This document shows positions 27,012-37,002 of a stretch of 64,000 bases of DNA, one piece after another (position 1 is the stretch's first letter; each line of letters starts with the position of its first letter). The notes under the pieces were generated by a model. The model had not been told where the DNA came from, made no database searches, and saw only the letters and a program-made list of their open reading frames with translations. Source of the stretch: Pseudoalteromonas umbrosa (GTDB lineage Bacteria > Pseudomonadota > Gammaproteobacteria > Enterobacterales > Alteromonadaceae); NCBI RefSeq assembly GCF_030125375.1, contig NZ_JASJUU010000003.1:14247-78246 (forward strand), written 5' to 3'. Both the position numbers and the translations under genes were made by a program.

Positions 27012-27908
27012 GTGAAAGTTCTGATAGTGGATGATAGCCATGCAACATGTGAAATTATCAGGCGTGCACTTCAACAGTTTACGTATCGCAAGTTATTTAT
27101 TTCTTGTTCCAATAGTGTTGATGATGCACTTGAGCGCATAGAGTTATGGCAACCTCAGATAATATTAACAGATTGGCATATGCCTGATAAAACGGGCATT
27201 GAGTTGCTACAGGTGGTTGGCACAACACATCCTGAGATCCCTGTTGGTATGGTATCTACAGTAGATGAAGAAGAGCAAATCAATTACGCTAAGTCTATGG
27301 GCTGTGCCTTCTTTTTATCTAAGCCCTTCGCTGACAGCGACCTTAGAAAAGCTATCATGCCGTTGGTCAAAGATTTAGAAACCAAAGAATTGATGGTAGA
27401 ACAAGAGGTGCCAATAAAAGAGGGATTGGCACTACCAAAAACAGATTTCTTAGAGCGTTTAATGCAAAAGAATATCAGTGAGTCGCTTACCCTCAAACCT
27501 ATCCGCGCTCAATCATTGGATGAAAGTAAATTACCCTGTGTTATGGTGGTCTATGCAGAGCGAGGGAGTCAAAAGGTTCGCGTTATCTGTGTATTGGATG
27601 TATACGCGACTTGTGTATTAGCCAGTAGCATAGAAGTGATCCCTGAAGATGAGGCGCAAAGAGCCATTCATATGAATCAGATAAATGCGCATATTATGAA
27701 AGCCTGCAAAGAGGCGCTTGGTAAAACAGCGTACGCATTTTTAGATAATCAAAGTAAAATGAGTTTGTTTGTCAGAAGCTGTAAATGTGTTTATACCCAT
27801 CATCCAAAACTAGAGTTACTTTATAAATACCCCCTCGATAGCCGAATTGACTTAAGTTGTGAGAGAGAAGGAATGGCACAAGGCAAAATGCTTATTGTCG
27901 GCGTTTAG
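27012..27908 (+). CDS. response regulator with unrecognised output domain
   Basis: 298 residues from a GTG start with GAGGT upstream. Residues 1-120 are a complete receiver domain: Asp7/Asp8 acidic pocket, phospho-acceptor Asp54 in ILTDWHMPDKTG, Ser82/Thr83 and Lys104 in FLSKPF. A linker leads to a C-terminal domain (about 150-298) with an alternating alpha/beta pattern (LPCVMVVYAERGSQKVRVICVLDVY, then AIHMNQINAHIMKACKEALG). This faintly recalls CheX/CheC-like domains but lacks recognisable catalytic residues. It has no DNA-binding domain. No histidine kinase is nearby. Confidence 0.75.
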   Translation: MKVLIVDDSHATCEIIRRALQQFTYRKLFISCSNSVDDALERIELWQPQIILTDWHMPDKTGIELLQVVGTTHPEIPVGMVSTVDEEEQINYAKSMGCAFFLSKPFADSDLRKAIMPLVKDLETKELMVEQEVPIKEGLALPKTDFLERLMQKNISESLTLKPIRAQSLDESKLPCVMVVYAERGSQKVRVICVLDVYATCVLASSIEVIPEDEAQRAIHMNQINAHIMKACKEALGKTAYAFLDNQSKMSLFVRSCKCVYTHHPKLELLYKYPLDSRIDLSCEREGMAQGKMLIVGV

Positions 27909-27928
27909 CTTACCTTAAGTTATAAAGG

Positions 27929-28972
27929 TTAGGCATTCTCAGCACTTGCCACTGACGCTTTTCTATACTTCGCAGGCGTGGTGTCGGTGAATTTTTTAAA
28001 AGCAATATAAAAAGTAGACTGGTTATTATACCCACATAGCGCTGATACTTGCTTTAGGCTCATTTTTTTGTGTTCAGTTAGTAAGTTTTTTGCCAGCTCT
28101 ATCCTGTGATGATTGATGTATGAGGTAAATGAGACACCTAAGTTATCGTTCAAGATTTGTGATAGGTGCGGTACGGATATATTAAGCTTATCAGCCACTT
28201 GAGATAGTGACAGATTAGGGTATTTATATAGCTCATCATCAATCATGAGTTTTTCTAAAGCTTTTAATACAGGACTCGCCTTTACTTGAGAAATCTTTTT
28301 ACTGGCATATTTTGTGGGCTTGGTGTTATGAAGTTTAGAAATAAGTAAGGTAAGACTTAAATATAATGGCAGCAGAAAACACAAGATGCCTATGGTATAT
28401 GAGGTATAACTTGTAAATACATCAGCGAGCCAAAGGCCAATAGATGTGCACAAGATAACAATTGGAAATTGTGTACTCCTCGTTTTAAATAGCTCAAGGT
28501 CATTATTTATGATAGTAGGGTATATGGATATCAATGAGGCTATTAAATAGGCAAACCAGCAATAAATAATAACAGTCGATATGTGTATATTCCAAAGAGC
28601 TGAATAATGCTCATACGGCCACAGTACGCCGACTATGATAGCGAGGCTTGTGGGTGGTATTAAATGCGCTTTCCAATTAAGGTTTTTAGCTGTTTTTTGC
28701 TTAAAAGATTGTTTTATATATAGTAATAATATAGGTCCAGATAGAAAATTTGCCGTTAACCCCATCTGTAAATAGGTTTTGCTTGCTTCGGGGTAAAAGA
28801 AAAAACATATAGACTTACTTATCCTTATGAATATCATAAAAATAAAAAGAGATAACAGTTTGTGGGCGCGATTGGAAGATTTATTAATAAAAAAATAGAT
28901 ACTCAAAACTAGCGCATTCAATGCACCTGCGACACTTATAAAAAGCCAAAAATAAGTTGAATCTAAAACCAT
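27929..28972 (-). CDS. membrane-bound AraC-family transcriptional regulator
   Basis: 347 residues; GAGAG precedes the ATG. The N-terminal two thirds hold about seven transmembrane helices (residues about 5-215); the last 100 residues are an AraC double helix-turn-helix (LSLSQVADKLNISVPHLSQILNDNLGVSFTSYINHHRIELAKNLL ... ALCGYNNQSTFYIAFKKFTDTTPAKYRK, given here in parts). This layout is known for Bacteroidetes and gammaproteobacterial sensors that read a membrane signal and bind DNA directly. The nearest possible targets are unclear. It is convergent with the response regulator gene (20 bases apart). Confidence 0.82.
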   Translation of the reverse strand: MVLDSTYFWLFISVAGALNALVLSIYFFINKSSNRAHKLLSLFIFMIFIRISKSICFFFYPEASKTYLQMGLTANFLSGPILLLYIKQSFKQKTAKNLNWKAHLIPPTSLAIIVGVLWPYEHYSALWNIHISTVIIYCWFAYLIASLISIYPTIINNDLELFKTRSTQFPIVILCTSIGLWLADVFTSYTSYTIGILCFLLPLYLSLTLLISKLHNTKPTKYASKKISQVKASPVLKALEKLMIDDELYKYPNLSLSQVADKLNISVPHLSQILNDNLGVSFTSYINHHRIELAKNLLTEHKKMSLKQVSALCGYNNQSTFYIAFKKFTDTTPAKYRKASVASAENA

Positions 28973-29216
28973 GAGACTCTCTACTACATATTTGCTTTTA
29001 TTTTATGAGCAGGTGCTGGAGGTTTTCAATTGCAAAACTTGCATAAGAGCAGGGGTTGATTTTGCTATTTTAGGTGTTCAAATATTTATAGCTTCCCCAT
29101 TTAGGATAATATAAAAGTAAATTAAGTAAGGTAAGGGGTTTCTAATTGACTAATTTATAAGAGGATGCGATGTAAATCATTATTAATTTACATCGTAAAA
29201 TTTAACTTTAGAAAAT

Positions 29217-30617
29217 TTATATCGTAACTTTTCTTGCTCTAAATTGACGACCCTTCATTTTCCCTTCTGAAATAATCTTCAAGGCTTTATTGGCCACCTT
29301 TCGCTCAATAGCCACATAAGAGGTAATCGCTGTAACTTTTATCTTACCAATCTGCGAACCTTGGATTGATTTATCTGAGGTCAGTGCGCCTAAGATATCA
29401 CCTGGGCGCAACTTGGATTTTTTACCGCCATCAATCTGTAGCGTCACCATAGGGGCTCTGGCTATTTGGTTACTGAACACATCGTCATTGGGCAGTGGAG
29501 TTGGTTCAATGGTTTGCCCAAGATAGTCTTCTAGTGCATTGACTTTATGAGACTCTTTATAGCTCATAACGGAGCATGCTACGCCAGTATTACCAGCGCG
29601 ACCAGTACGGCCAACACGGTGTACGTGCACTTCAGGATCATGTGCTATGTGATAGTTTAAAACCATATCAACATGGTCAACATCAATGCCTCTAGCTGCA
29701 ACATCTGTTGCGACTAAAATCGTTAGACTTTTATTGGCAAATCGAACAAGAGTTCGGTCTCGGTCTTTTTGGTCTAAATCGCCATGCAGTGCCGCGCTAT
29801 CAAAACCCAGTTGCTTGAGGTTATCACATACAGATTGACATTCAGCTTTGGTATTACAAAACACAACCGCCGATGCGGGTTGAAACTTTAACAGTAGTTT
29901 TTCTGTTGCAATAAGCCTTGCTTCGTTGTCAGGCACTTCATAGAAAAATTGTTCAATTGAGCTATGGTCGTGAGTTGCTTCAACGGTAACTTTTTCCGCA
30001 TTGTTCATAATATGCGTTGCAAGTTGCTCAATGCGTGGTGGATAGGTCGCGCTAAATAATAGGTTTTGTCTATTGCTTGGGCAATGATCAAGAATGCATT
30101 GAATTGCGTCTTCAAAACCCATCTCTAGCATTCTATCTGCTTCATCCAATACAAATGTATTCACTTCATCCAGTGATAGGCGGCCTTTACGTAAATGTTC
30201 TGCTATGCGTCCTGGTGTACCAACCACGATATGAGCACCGTGTTCCAAAGAACCAATTTGAGGCCCCATAGGTGCGCCACCACATAATGCTAAAACCTTG
30301 ATATTGTGAATCGCCCTTGCAAGCTTGCGTATTTCAACGGCAACCTGATCTGCCAACTCTCTGGTTGGGCAAACGACCAGAGCTTGTACGCGAAAGCGTT
30401 TAACATTGAGGTTATGTAATAGGCCTAAAGAAAATGCAGCTGTTTTACCCGAGCCTGTTTTACCCTGACCAATTAGGTCTTTACCAGCTAAAATTTTGGG
30501 CAGTGTTTGGGCTTGTATGTCTGTCATGGCTGTGTAGCCAAGAGAGTTAAGGTTATCTAATAGGGCGTTTGAAAGTGGCAAACTAGTAAAAAGCGACTGA
30601 GACAAAGCAGGAATCAT
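29217..30617 (-). CDS. dbpA: ATP-dependent RNA helicase DbpA
   Basis: 466 residues, matching E. coli DbpA in length and layout. Helicase motifs in order: Q motif (YTAMTDIQAQTLP), Walker A in GQGKTGSGKT, PTRELADQV, GTPGRI, the DEAD box in FVLDEADRMLEMGF, SAT, ATDVAARGID and HRVGRTGRAG. The C-terminal 75 residues form the DbpA RNA-binding domain (KLRPGDILGALTSDKSIQGSQIGKIKV). That domain directs the enzyme to hairpin 92 of 23S rRNA, and the protein assists late assembly of the 50S subunit. The start has only a weak binding site. Single gene. Confidence 0.93.
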   Translation of the reverse strand: MIPALSQSLFTSLPLSNALLDNLNSLGYTAMTDIQAQTLPKILAGKDLIGQGKTGSGKTAAFSLGLLHNLNVKRFRVQALVVCPTRELADQVAVEIRKLARAIHNIKVLALCGGAPMGPQIGSLEHGAHIVVGTPGRIAEHLRKGRLSLDEVNTFVLDEADRMLEMGFEDAIQCILDHCPSNRQNLLFSATYPPRIEQLATHIMNNAEKVTVEATHDHSSIEQFFYEVPDNEARLIATEKLLLKFQPASAVVFCNTKAECQSVCDNLKQLGFDSAALHGDLDQKDRDRTLVRFANKSLTILVATDVAARGIDVDHVDMVLNYHIAHDPEVHVHRVGRTGRAGNTGVACSVMSYKESHKVNALEDYLGQTIEPTPLPNDDVFSNQIARAPMVTLQIDGGKKSKLRPGDILGALTSDKSIQGSQIGKIKVTAITSYVAIERKVANKALKIISEGKMKGRQFRARKVTI

Positions 30618-30822
30618 CTATTGTGGAATAAAAGCGAATTATAACACGTGCACTTGACTGTGAGTATCTTTAGCGGAGTTGGCAGGTTTAATTTGTTCTT
30701 TTCACGCTTATTTGACTGGGTTGGTTTACTCGCCGAGCCATATTGCAATGCCATATGTTGGCTCATAGAGCGACTGAATGGACTTATTTTGACAAGCCTT
30801 TTCGGTCGCCCAATAAACTAGT

Positions 30823-31815
30823 TTAGGACGCCAACCTGCTGTTAATACTTGCTATGAAGTTGGTTGGGTCGTCTACCCCAATAAACAGGCTTTTAATGGT
30901 TCCTTTAGGCTTATTGAGTATTATTTCTATATTAGGTACACCTGAATAGTTAAAGCGCTTAAGATTTTTTCCGCGAGTGATAGGTTGATGGTTCTTCTTA
31001 ATGTCCAAGATGTTATTAAGTGGTATGACAATTGGATTATATAAACCATACCTAACTATCAAAGTATCTTCAGTCAAAGAGATTGGCCTTTTCGCTATGG
31101 CCCGATACTCAGCGATAAAGAACACTAAACTGAAGATAGTCAGTAAGCTAACAATATTTGCAGCCATTGGAGACCAAATAAAGTGCAGTAGTAAGTGCAC
31201 AATGGGAATTTCAATTGCAATTAAAATAATAAACCCTAGCAAGTTACTGTGAGTTCCATCTTTTTGATGATAACTAAAGTGAGCATTGCCTTGATAGGTT
31301 TTTGAGTGAATCCGTTTTGGCACGAGTGCAAATGTCCACATACGTATTTCAAAGCATAAAAATTGCGCAAATTTCCCAGTGCCAAGATAACGCGAGACGG
31401 ACTGCTCTATTGATAGATCAGGGTCTTGCCCTTTTTTTAGTGCGATGTTTATCGCCCAGTAAACACTAAATACCGCAGCAAGCTCAAAAAGCAGAACAAT
31501 GGCGAGCACCAAATATCGACTTTGTTCTAAATATGACCACAGTACTTTATGTTCATCTGGAATAATGTAGCTACCAATTAGTACTGCTAAGCAAATTAAT
31601 ATAAGGGCTTTGAGAAGTGCCTCTTTTTTATCTTTTACACATATAAAACAAATAACTGGTATCGCAATCAACACATCAATGAGAAATAACCACTCCCATT
31701 TTTCTTTGCCATAATCATTCCACAGGTTTTGAGTGTTGAAGTAGAAGAACCATAAGGAGGACATGGCTGTTAAAAAAATGAAGGGCAATTTTGAGCTGTT
31801 TGATAATTTCATCAT
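30823..31815 (-). CDS. polytopic membrane protein of unknown function
   Basis: 330 residues with about six hydrophobic segments: four in residues about 10-135 and two in about 190-235. The C-terminal cytoplasmic part (ISLTEDTLIVRYGLYNPIVIPLNNILDIKK ... GVPNIEIILNKPKG) has the outline of a bacterial PH-like domain, as in YdbS/DUF304-type proteins. No family assigned; the two start codons MM (31815, 31812) cannot be separated. Neighbours give no clue. Confidence 0.5.
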   Translation of the reverse strand: MMKLSNSSKLPFIFLTAMSSLWFFYFNTQNLWNDYGKEKWEWLFLIDVLIAIPVICFICVKDKKEALLKALILICLAVLIGSYIIPDEHKVLWSYLEQSRYLVLAIVLLFELAAVFSVYWAINIALKKGQDPDLSIEQSVSRYLGTGKFAQFLCFEIRMWTFALVPKRIHSKTYQGNAHFSYHQKDGTHSNLLGFIILIAIEIPIVHLLLHFIWSPMAANIVSLLTIFSLVFFIAEYRAIAKRPISLTEDTLIVRYGLYNPIVIPLNNILDIKKNHQPITRGKNLKRFNYSGVPNIEIILNKPKGTIKSLFIGVDDPTNFIASINSRLAS

Positions 31816-32179
31816 TACATTCGATAAGGCTATTTTTATAATTCTTTTTAAGGAGAGTCTATCAGTACCTTTTATATAAACAAAATATAAAATAAAAGTA
31901 AGGGTTCTAACTTCTCAAATGACGTGAATATTTTAGTAATACATAGTTATGAATTCACTTGGGTTGCATCATCCCATTTATTAGTATTAATAATTTAATT
32001 TTTTAGAACGGTTTGATTTTCTAGGTTAATACCTCATGAAAAAACTTCAATTAAAAGCTGTTTTATATAGGTAAAAGGTATTGAAATGATCATTAAATGG
32101 ACAGATAATGCTGCTGCTCTTTAGTCTTACTATTTAAAACAGACTTACGAGTATAGGACGAACATTAAAAGGAAGATAA
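31816..32179. other. divergent intergenic region, nothing recognised
   Basis: About 360 A+T-rich bases between the membrane protein and the BamE-like gene. It holds the latter's AAAAGGAAG ribosome binding site but no repeat or promoter I can support. Confidence 0.4.
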
Positions 32180-32545
32180 ATGAAAAACTTACTGATCATA
32201 ATATTTACCACATTTATTCTAGCAGCTTGCAGCAGTACACAAAGCGGAAAAGATTTTGACATGGAAGTGGTTAAATCGTTTAAAAAAGGTGAAACGACTC
32301 AAGAAGATGTAAGAAAAGCCATAGGTGATCCAAGTGGCATGGACGACTTGGTTGATGGTGAAACTGCGTGGCAATATTATTTTCATGAAAATAAAAGCAG
32401 TGGATTAAACTATGTTCCAGTTGCTGGCGCTTATGCTGGTGGTTCAAAGGGCACTAGCAAGCATGTAACTATCCGCTTTGGTAAAGATGGTATTATGAGT
32501 GGCATGTCATTTAGAGAGATTGAAAGCGGCTCTTCTCGTTTCTAA
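32180..32545 (+). CDS. small lipoprotein with BamE/SmpA-like domain
   Basis: 121 residues; AAAAGGAAG before the ATG. The signal peptide ends in ILAACSS, giving lipidated Cys17. Residues about 30-115 follow the SmpA/OmlA (BamE) pattern: VKSFKKGETTQEDVRKAIGDPS, then WQYYFHE and a final strand pair ITIRFG-like. It is not the true bamE: a Gly-rich loop (PVAGAYAGGSKGT) replaces part of the domain. It is one of the many BamE-fold lipoproteins whose role is unknown. Single gene. Confidence 0.75.
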   Translation: MKNLLIIIFTTFILAACSSTQSGKDFDMEVVKSFKKGETTQEDVRKAIGDPSGMDDLVDGETAWQYYFHENKSSGLNYVPVAGAYAGGSKGTSKHVTIRFGKDGIMSGMSFREIESGSSRF

Positions 32546-32566
32546 TCTGATTGATAGTCAATGTTT

Positions 32567-32604
32567 ACGCCATTTGGTAGCTAGCGTTCCAAATGGCGTT
32601 TTTT
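32567..32604 (+). terminator. terminator of the BamE-like lipoprotein gene
   Basis: ACGCCATTTGG / CCAAATGGCGT, 11-bp perfect stem (32567-32577 with 32589-32599), followed by TTTTTTCT. Confidence 0.9.
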
Positions 32605-33022
32605 CTATAAAAACCATCAGTTTAAATTGAGTGCTTGTTCATTAATGAGTAATGAAACCCGTAAATAGTTTAATGTACGTAAGTGTTCTTAACTGCTAGA
32701 TTTGTATTTAATGAGTGGTTGCTACTCAATCAATCTATCAGAAAGTGTTTTTCCCTTTATTTCAAAAAATTTATTAATATTTAATTTTTATCTATCTGAA
32801 TCTTGGTTGGTATTAACGGCTTCAAAATTGTTGGTTTAATTTTTTACTTTCTTCAGTCAAAGTGTTGTTGAGTTGGATTCTATAAAAATGAGCTGTTAGA
32901 TTAGTTTTTAGGTCTGCTTATTTATAAAAACTATTGTTGAATTTAAACAAAGAGATAACAAAGGAGTACTTGCAAAGTGGAAGCGTCACAAATCAATGAA
33001 TTTATGACGCGTGAATATTTTA
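32605..33022. other. convergent A+T-rich gap
   Basis: About 420 bases between two convergent genes. No open frame, repeat or further hairpin with a T run was found. Confidence 0.4.
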
Positions 33023-33388
33023 TCAGGCTACAGCTTCATCTTTACTTAAGCCTTTAGGGTTTGGACCATATTGGTTTTCACCTTCGTCACCTTCTAATAC
33101 TGCAAATACTAACAGTGCGAGTGCACCAATCACCGGCACAAATGCTATTAGCAGCCACCAGCCAGAACGTCCTGTGTCATGTAAACGCCTAATGCTAAGA
33201 GCAATGCTTGGTACAAGAATAACTAATGCATAAATGATACTTAAGAATGATGTACCAAATAGTCCATCAAAAAAGCCAAATATAAAAGAGGCAATAAAGT
33301 TAAATAAAAAGAACATCCAATATTCTTTTCTTCTCGATCTTCCTTCAAATACCGCGTAGTTTTTTAAGACGGATATATACCATTCCAT
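33023..33388 (-). CDS. DUF805 family membrane protein
   Basis: 121 residues from ATG 33388, with AAGGAACC 8 bases upstream; the longer open frame upstream lacks a binding site and homology. The family signature is present from the first residues: MEWYISVLKNYAVFEGRSRRKEYWMFFLFN, quoted here in part. Three to four hydrophobic segments follow, then SIRRLHDTGRSGWWLL and the C-terminal GEGxNQYGPNPK type ending. DUF805 proteins are small inner-membrane proteins without an established biochemical role. Confidence 0.88.
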   Translation of the reverse strand: MEWYISVLKNYAVFEGRSRRKEYWMFFLFNFIASFIFGFFDGLFGTSFLSIIYALVILVPSIALSIRRLHDTGRSGWWLLIAFVPVIGALALLVFAVLEGDEGENQYGPNPKGLSKDEAVA

Positions 33389-33759
33389 TTTTGGTTCCTT
33401 TATTAATTGTAATTTCCTAGTCTGGGAATTCGATTGCCTTTGGTGCTGAAATGTCCGTAAGCAGCAGTTTGTATCTCGATACAAAATAGCTATGTTGTTT
33501 CCCTGCGTATAAAAGTAAATCAATCATACGATTGCCACAAGAGCTAATTGCAGAAAATTAATTATTTATGCGAAAAATCATAAAAATAACAATTAAATCA
33601 TTTTAAAATTAGTGTTTTATCTCTATATGGAACTGTACTTTTTAATTACATAAATATTTAAAATTACACTCAGGCGCGCTTTAAATTCTTCACATGCATT
33701 TCACGCAACTTAATAAACACTTAGGTCATAAAATAGTTTAAGCGCAATAAGGAACAAAC
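33389..33759. other. divergent promoter region of the DUF805 and ABC genes
   Basis: About 370 A+T-rich bases. No operator-like repeat was recognised. An AAGGAA ribosome binding site for the ABC ATPase lies at its right end. Confidence 0.4.
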
Positions 33760-34410
33760 ATGGGTGTTAAGTTGGATGTCATCGATTTGGAGCATACGAT
33801 TAATTTGGTAAATGGAGAACCACTGCATTTACTAAAAAATATTTCAATGTCAATTGAGGCAGGCGAGCATATTGCTATTGTAGGTGCCTCTGGTTCAGGG
33901 AAGTCAACGCTTCTTTCATTGCTTGCTGGATTGGAGACATTACAAAAAGGTAAAATCAGTTATCACAAAAACCTTGAGGTACTGAGTGGTGTGACAGGTG
34001 TATCTGGTTTTATTTTTCAGCACTTCCATCTATTACCTGAGCTAAATGCGCTACAAAATGTGGCACTGCCTTTGATGTTACGGGGTGAAAGTACAGCACA
34101 ACAGCGCGCGTTAGAGAAACTAAAACTAGTAAATTTAGAGGCGCAAGCCAAACAGCCTGTTACTAAGTTGAGTGGCGGCGAGCAACAACGTGTGGCGATT
34201 GCCCGAGCGCTCTGTAATGAGCCTCAAATTTTGTTTGCGGATGAACCGACAGGGAATCTAGATCATAAAACCGCAGAACAGGTTTTTGATCTTATGCTCC
34301 ATGGTGCAAAAGTGTCAGGCACTACCATGGTGGTGGTGACTCATGACCTCAATCTTGCTTCAAAATTAGATAAAACATACAAGCTTGAAAATGGGGAATT
34401 AAAGCTATGA
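33760..34410 (+). CDS. ABC transporter ATPase, LolD/YbbA type
   Basis: 216 residues, the usual LolD/YbbA size. Walker A GASGSGKST (about 43-51), Q loop FIFQHFHLLPELNALQNV, signature LSGGEQQRVAIARAL, Walker B ILFADEPTGNLD and the switch His in VVTHDLNLA are all intact. These ATPases serve permeases with FtsX domains (MacB, LolC/E, YbbP), powering lipoprotein or substrate extraction rather than import. The permease gene overlaps by four bases (ATGA), so the two are translationally coupled. Confidence 0.9.
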   Translation: MGVKLDVIDLEHTINLVNGEPLHLLKNISMSIEAGEHIAIVGASGSGKSTLLSLLAGLETLQKGKISYHKNLEVLSGVTGVSGFIFQHFHLLPELNALQNVALPLMLRGESTAQQRALEKLKLVNLEAQAKQPVTKLSGGEQQRVAIARALCNEPQILFADEPTGNLDHKTAEQVFDLMLHGAKVSGTTMVVVTHDLNLASKLDKTYKLENGELKL

Positions 34411-36941
34411 GTGAGTCATATGCTGAAAATCAATTAGACAGTTCAAGCTGTCAATTAATGCCTGCCAGCAAGTTATTCATTAAAGTATTTATATCGCAAA
34501 TCTTGCAAGGTAAGCATCTAATTACATTGCTAAGTTTGGCTCTTTTATTTTTGTATCTGAGTCTAACCAGCTTATTTGGTCAAGGCGTTGATAGGTATTT
34601 AAACCATAACTTGCAGACGATGTTAGGCGCAGATACGCAGTTAACCGTTACCAGAGACTGGCATGATCATGAAAAGCAATGGATGCAAGCGCATGCAGCT
34701 AAAAGTAGTTTTATTAATAGTTATGAAGTGACATTAAGTGCACAAGCCGCTTTTAGCCATACTAAACTCAAAGCGGTAGATCAAAGCTATCCTCTCAATG
34801 GGAATGTGACAGTGTCTTACACACCAAGTTTTACGCCATCTTTAGAGTCTACCGGGCCAAAATTAGGAGAGATCTGGCTTGAGCCTCATCTAGCTCGTGC
34901 ACTGAATGTTAAGGTTGGTGATACTGTTTCCCTTGGTCACAACACATTGATGGTGAGTGCGCTATTGCTCAATGAGCCTGACAGAATCATTCAAGGATAT
35001 AGCAGTGATAAACGTGCCATTGTGTCTCAAAAAAGTATTGAGCATATGGACATGATCCCGCTTGAGCGCCAAGTATTAATTAATCACCCCTTGGACTTTA
35101 AAAAGGATTACCTTCAGCGCTTACAGGACAACAGTGCTGATTTAAACATGGTTAGTAAATTACTGAACAACTACCCGATGGCACATGCGTGGAAAAGAGT
35201 TCAGAACTTTATGGGGTTGATCAGTTTTGTCATTGTCTTACTGACTTGCCTTTGTCTATGGCTTAGCAAAAAAAGTCATGTAGAGCCGCTTCAAAATGTG
35301 TTGGCAGTGATGTTGGCAACTGGTGTTAAGCGTCAGCAAATTCCATTTATTGTACTGATTTTAATGGCAAGCATTTTGTTCATTAGTTTTATTCCTGCGC
35401 TGATGATAGCCATTGCCCTCACGGCTGCTCTGGAGTATGCCATTCAGCAACACTTTTTGGCCACATTTGAGCTTATGTGGGATTGGATGGGGATTGGTAA
35501 CGCGCTATTTATCAGTATGTTACTCTATTTTCTGCTCACAGTTCCGAGTTTGGTAACTCTGATCAAGAGTAATGTACGAGATCTATTAGAAAAGCGAGAG
35601 AATAACTCAATCACTTTCATAGTCAGCGGCTTATGTCCATTACTGTCTCTTTTGGTTGTAGTGGTTTTAAATACGGATAACTGGGTGTTGACCGGGCTAC
35701 TGCTATCTGGTCTTGCGGTCTGTTTAGTATTATTGCTGGTTTTGGCATGGGGCGGGTTAAGTGCCGCCAACAAGTTACTGTCTGGAAAAGGGGGCATTTT
35801 TGCATTTGTACTTTTGCTGATGAAGCAACGAATGCGTGTCAAAATTGTGCAAATTCTGGCGTTAGGTTTAAGTGCCACATTATTACTATTGTGTCTTCGA
35901 GTTGGTCAAGATGTTAGTGATGTGCTTGATAGAGCATTGTTCGCAGATCAAGGGAATATATTTGTGACTCAGGCAACGGCGGAGCAAAAGCAAGCACTTA
36001 CAGAATTTACTTTACAGCAGCGCGGTGAAGTAAAGCAGTTTAAAGCGTTTCAAAGCGCCAGAGTTACGCATGTTAATAACCTATTGTTAAGTGAAATTGA
36101 TGCGCCAAGTAGCGACTCTAAATCTCGTTTAGAGCGCAATATCAATCTACATTGGCAAGCTAATCAGCCGCAAAACATAAATATTGTTTCTGGCCAGTGG
36201 CAAAGTAAAAAGCAAAATGATTTGCCAGCTATCTCTATGGAGCAAGAAGTGTTTGATGAGCTTAATTTAGAGCTTGAGGATGTGCTCACAATGCAAGTTG
36301 GTAACCAAAGTCAGCAGTTTAAAATTGCTTCGGTACATCACTACCGTTCAGGTTCAGATATGATCACATTTTGGTTTGTTGTACATCAAGACAGTCTGCC
36401 TGTGGCGGACGAGCAGGTTTTCTATATGGGGAGCGTCGACTTACCAGAGCAAGGCTTACAGCAGCTTGGAGAAATTTGGCAAGCTCACCCGAGCATTCGT
36501 ATGTTACGTGTTGAAGAGTTAATTGCACGAGTACGCAGCACAGTTCAGACATTTATCTATCTGACTTTGGCATATGGTGTTTTTATTGCTTTGATGAGTA
36601 ACTTGCTCGTTATTGCCTCGATTCAAACTCATCTTCAACGAGATAAGTTAAAGAATGGTTTGTTGCTAAGTTTTGGCTTAGATAGTCGGCAAAGTCGCAA
36701 TATGCTCATTGTTGAATGGACCATTCTGACAATGATCCCGGTTGCATGTGCATTAGCATCGATATATTTGTTTATCGGTCAAATTTATCAGGCTGGATTT
36801 GGTTTGCCCTATAGGCCCAATGACTTCATGCTTCTAGTTGAGGCCATTACTATCGTTGCGGTGATTGCACTGGGTGGGATTTTCTTAAGCCGCAAGCAAC
36901 TCAAGCAAAATGTGGTGACCTTACTTGAACAGCGTGGATAA
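34407..36941 (+). CDS. ABC transporter permease with two FtsX domains (YbbP-like)
   Basis: 844 residues. One N-terminal transmembrane segment (about 40-60) and a large extracytoplasmic domain are followed by a first FtsX helix set (about 270-395), extra helices (about 405-465), a second periplasmic domain and a final FtsX set (about 715-835). This matches YbbP-type proteins of about 800 residues. YbbA-YbbP has been linked to export of hydrophobic compounds or lipid and protein handling in the envelope. No lysophospholipase (TesA) gene neighbours it here, unlike in E. coli. Confidence 0.82.
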   Translation: MSESYAENQLDSSSCQLMPASKLFIKVFISQILQGKHLITLLSLALLFLYLSLTSLFGQGVDRYLNHNLQTMLGADTQLTVTRDWHDHEKQWMQAHAAKSSFINSYEVTLSAQAAFSHTKLKAVDQSYPLNGNVTVSYTPSFTPSLESTGPKLGEIWLEPHLARALNVKVGDTVSLGHNTLMVSALLLNEPDRIIQGYSSDKRAIVSQKSIEHMDMIPLERQVLINHPLDFKKDYLQRLQDNSADLNMVSKLLNNYPMAHAWKRVQNFMGLISFVIVLLTCLCLWLSKKSHVEPLQNVLAVMLATGVKRQQIPFIVLILMASILFISFIPALMIAIALTAALEYAIQQHFLATFELMWDWMGIGNALFISMLLYFLLTVPSLVTLIKSNVRDLLEKRENNSITFIVSGLCPLLSLLVVVVLNTDNWVLTGLLLSGLAVCLVLLLVLAWGGLSAANKLLSGKGGIFAFVLLLMKQRMRVKIVQILALGLSATLLLLCLRVGQDVSDVLDRALFADQGNIFVTQATAEQKQALTEFTLQQRGEVKQFKAFQSARVTHVNNLLLSEIDAPSSDSKSRLERNINLHWQANQPQNINIVSGQWQSKKQNDLPAISMEQEVFDELNLELEDVLTMQVGNQSQQFKIASVHHYRSGSDMITFWFVVHQDSLPVADEQVFYMGSVDLPEQGLQQLGEIWQAHPSIRMLRVEELIARVRSTVQTFIYLTLAYGVFIALMSNLLVIASIQTHLQRDKLKNGLLLSFGLDSRQSRNMLIVEWTILTMIPVACALASIYLFIGQIYQAGFGLPYRPNDFMLLVEAITIVAVIALGGIFLSRKQLKQNVVTLLEQRG

Positions 36942-36964
36942 AAATTGTTCTGAGATAAGATAAT

Positions 36965-36992
36965 AAAAGGACCACGAGGTCCTTTTATTTAG
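36965..36992 (+). terminator. terminator of the ABC operon
   Basis: AAAAGGACC, loop ACGA, GGTCCTTTT, then ATTTA: a 9-bp perfect stem. Its symmetry would also let it stop the convergent minus-strand gene. Confidence 0.85.
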
Positions 36993-37002
36993 ACGCTAGC
37001 AA

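Noticed and set aside
33389..33523. N-terminal extension of the DUF805 protein
   Set aside because: The family begins exactly at ATG 33388, which has a good ribosome binding site; the extension is not membrane-like and has no homology.
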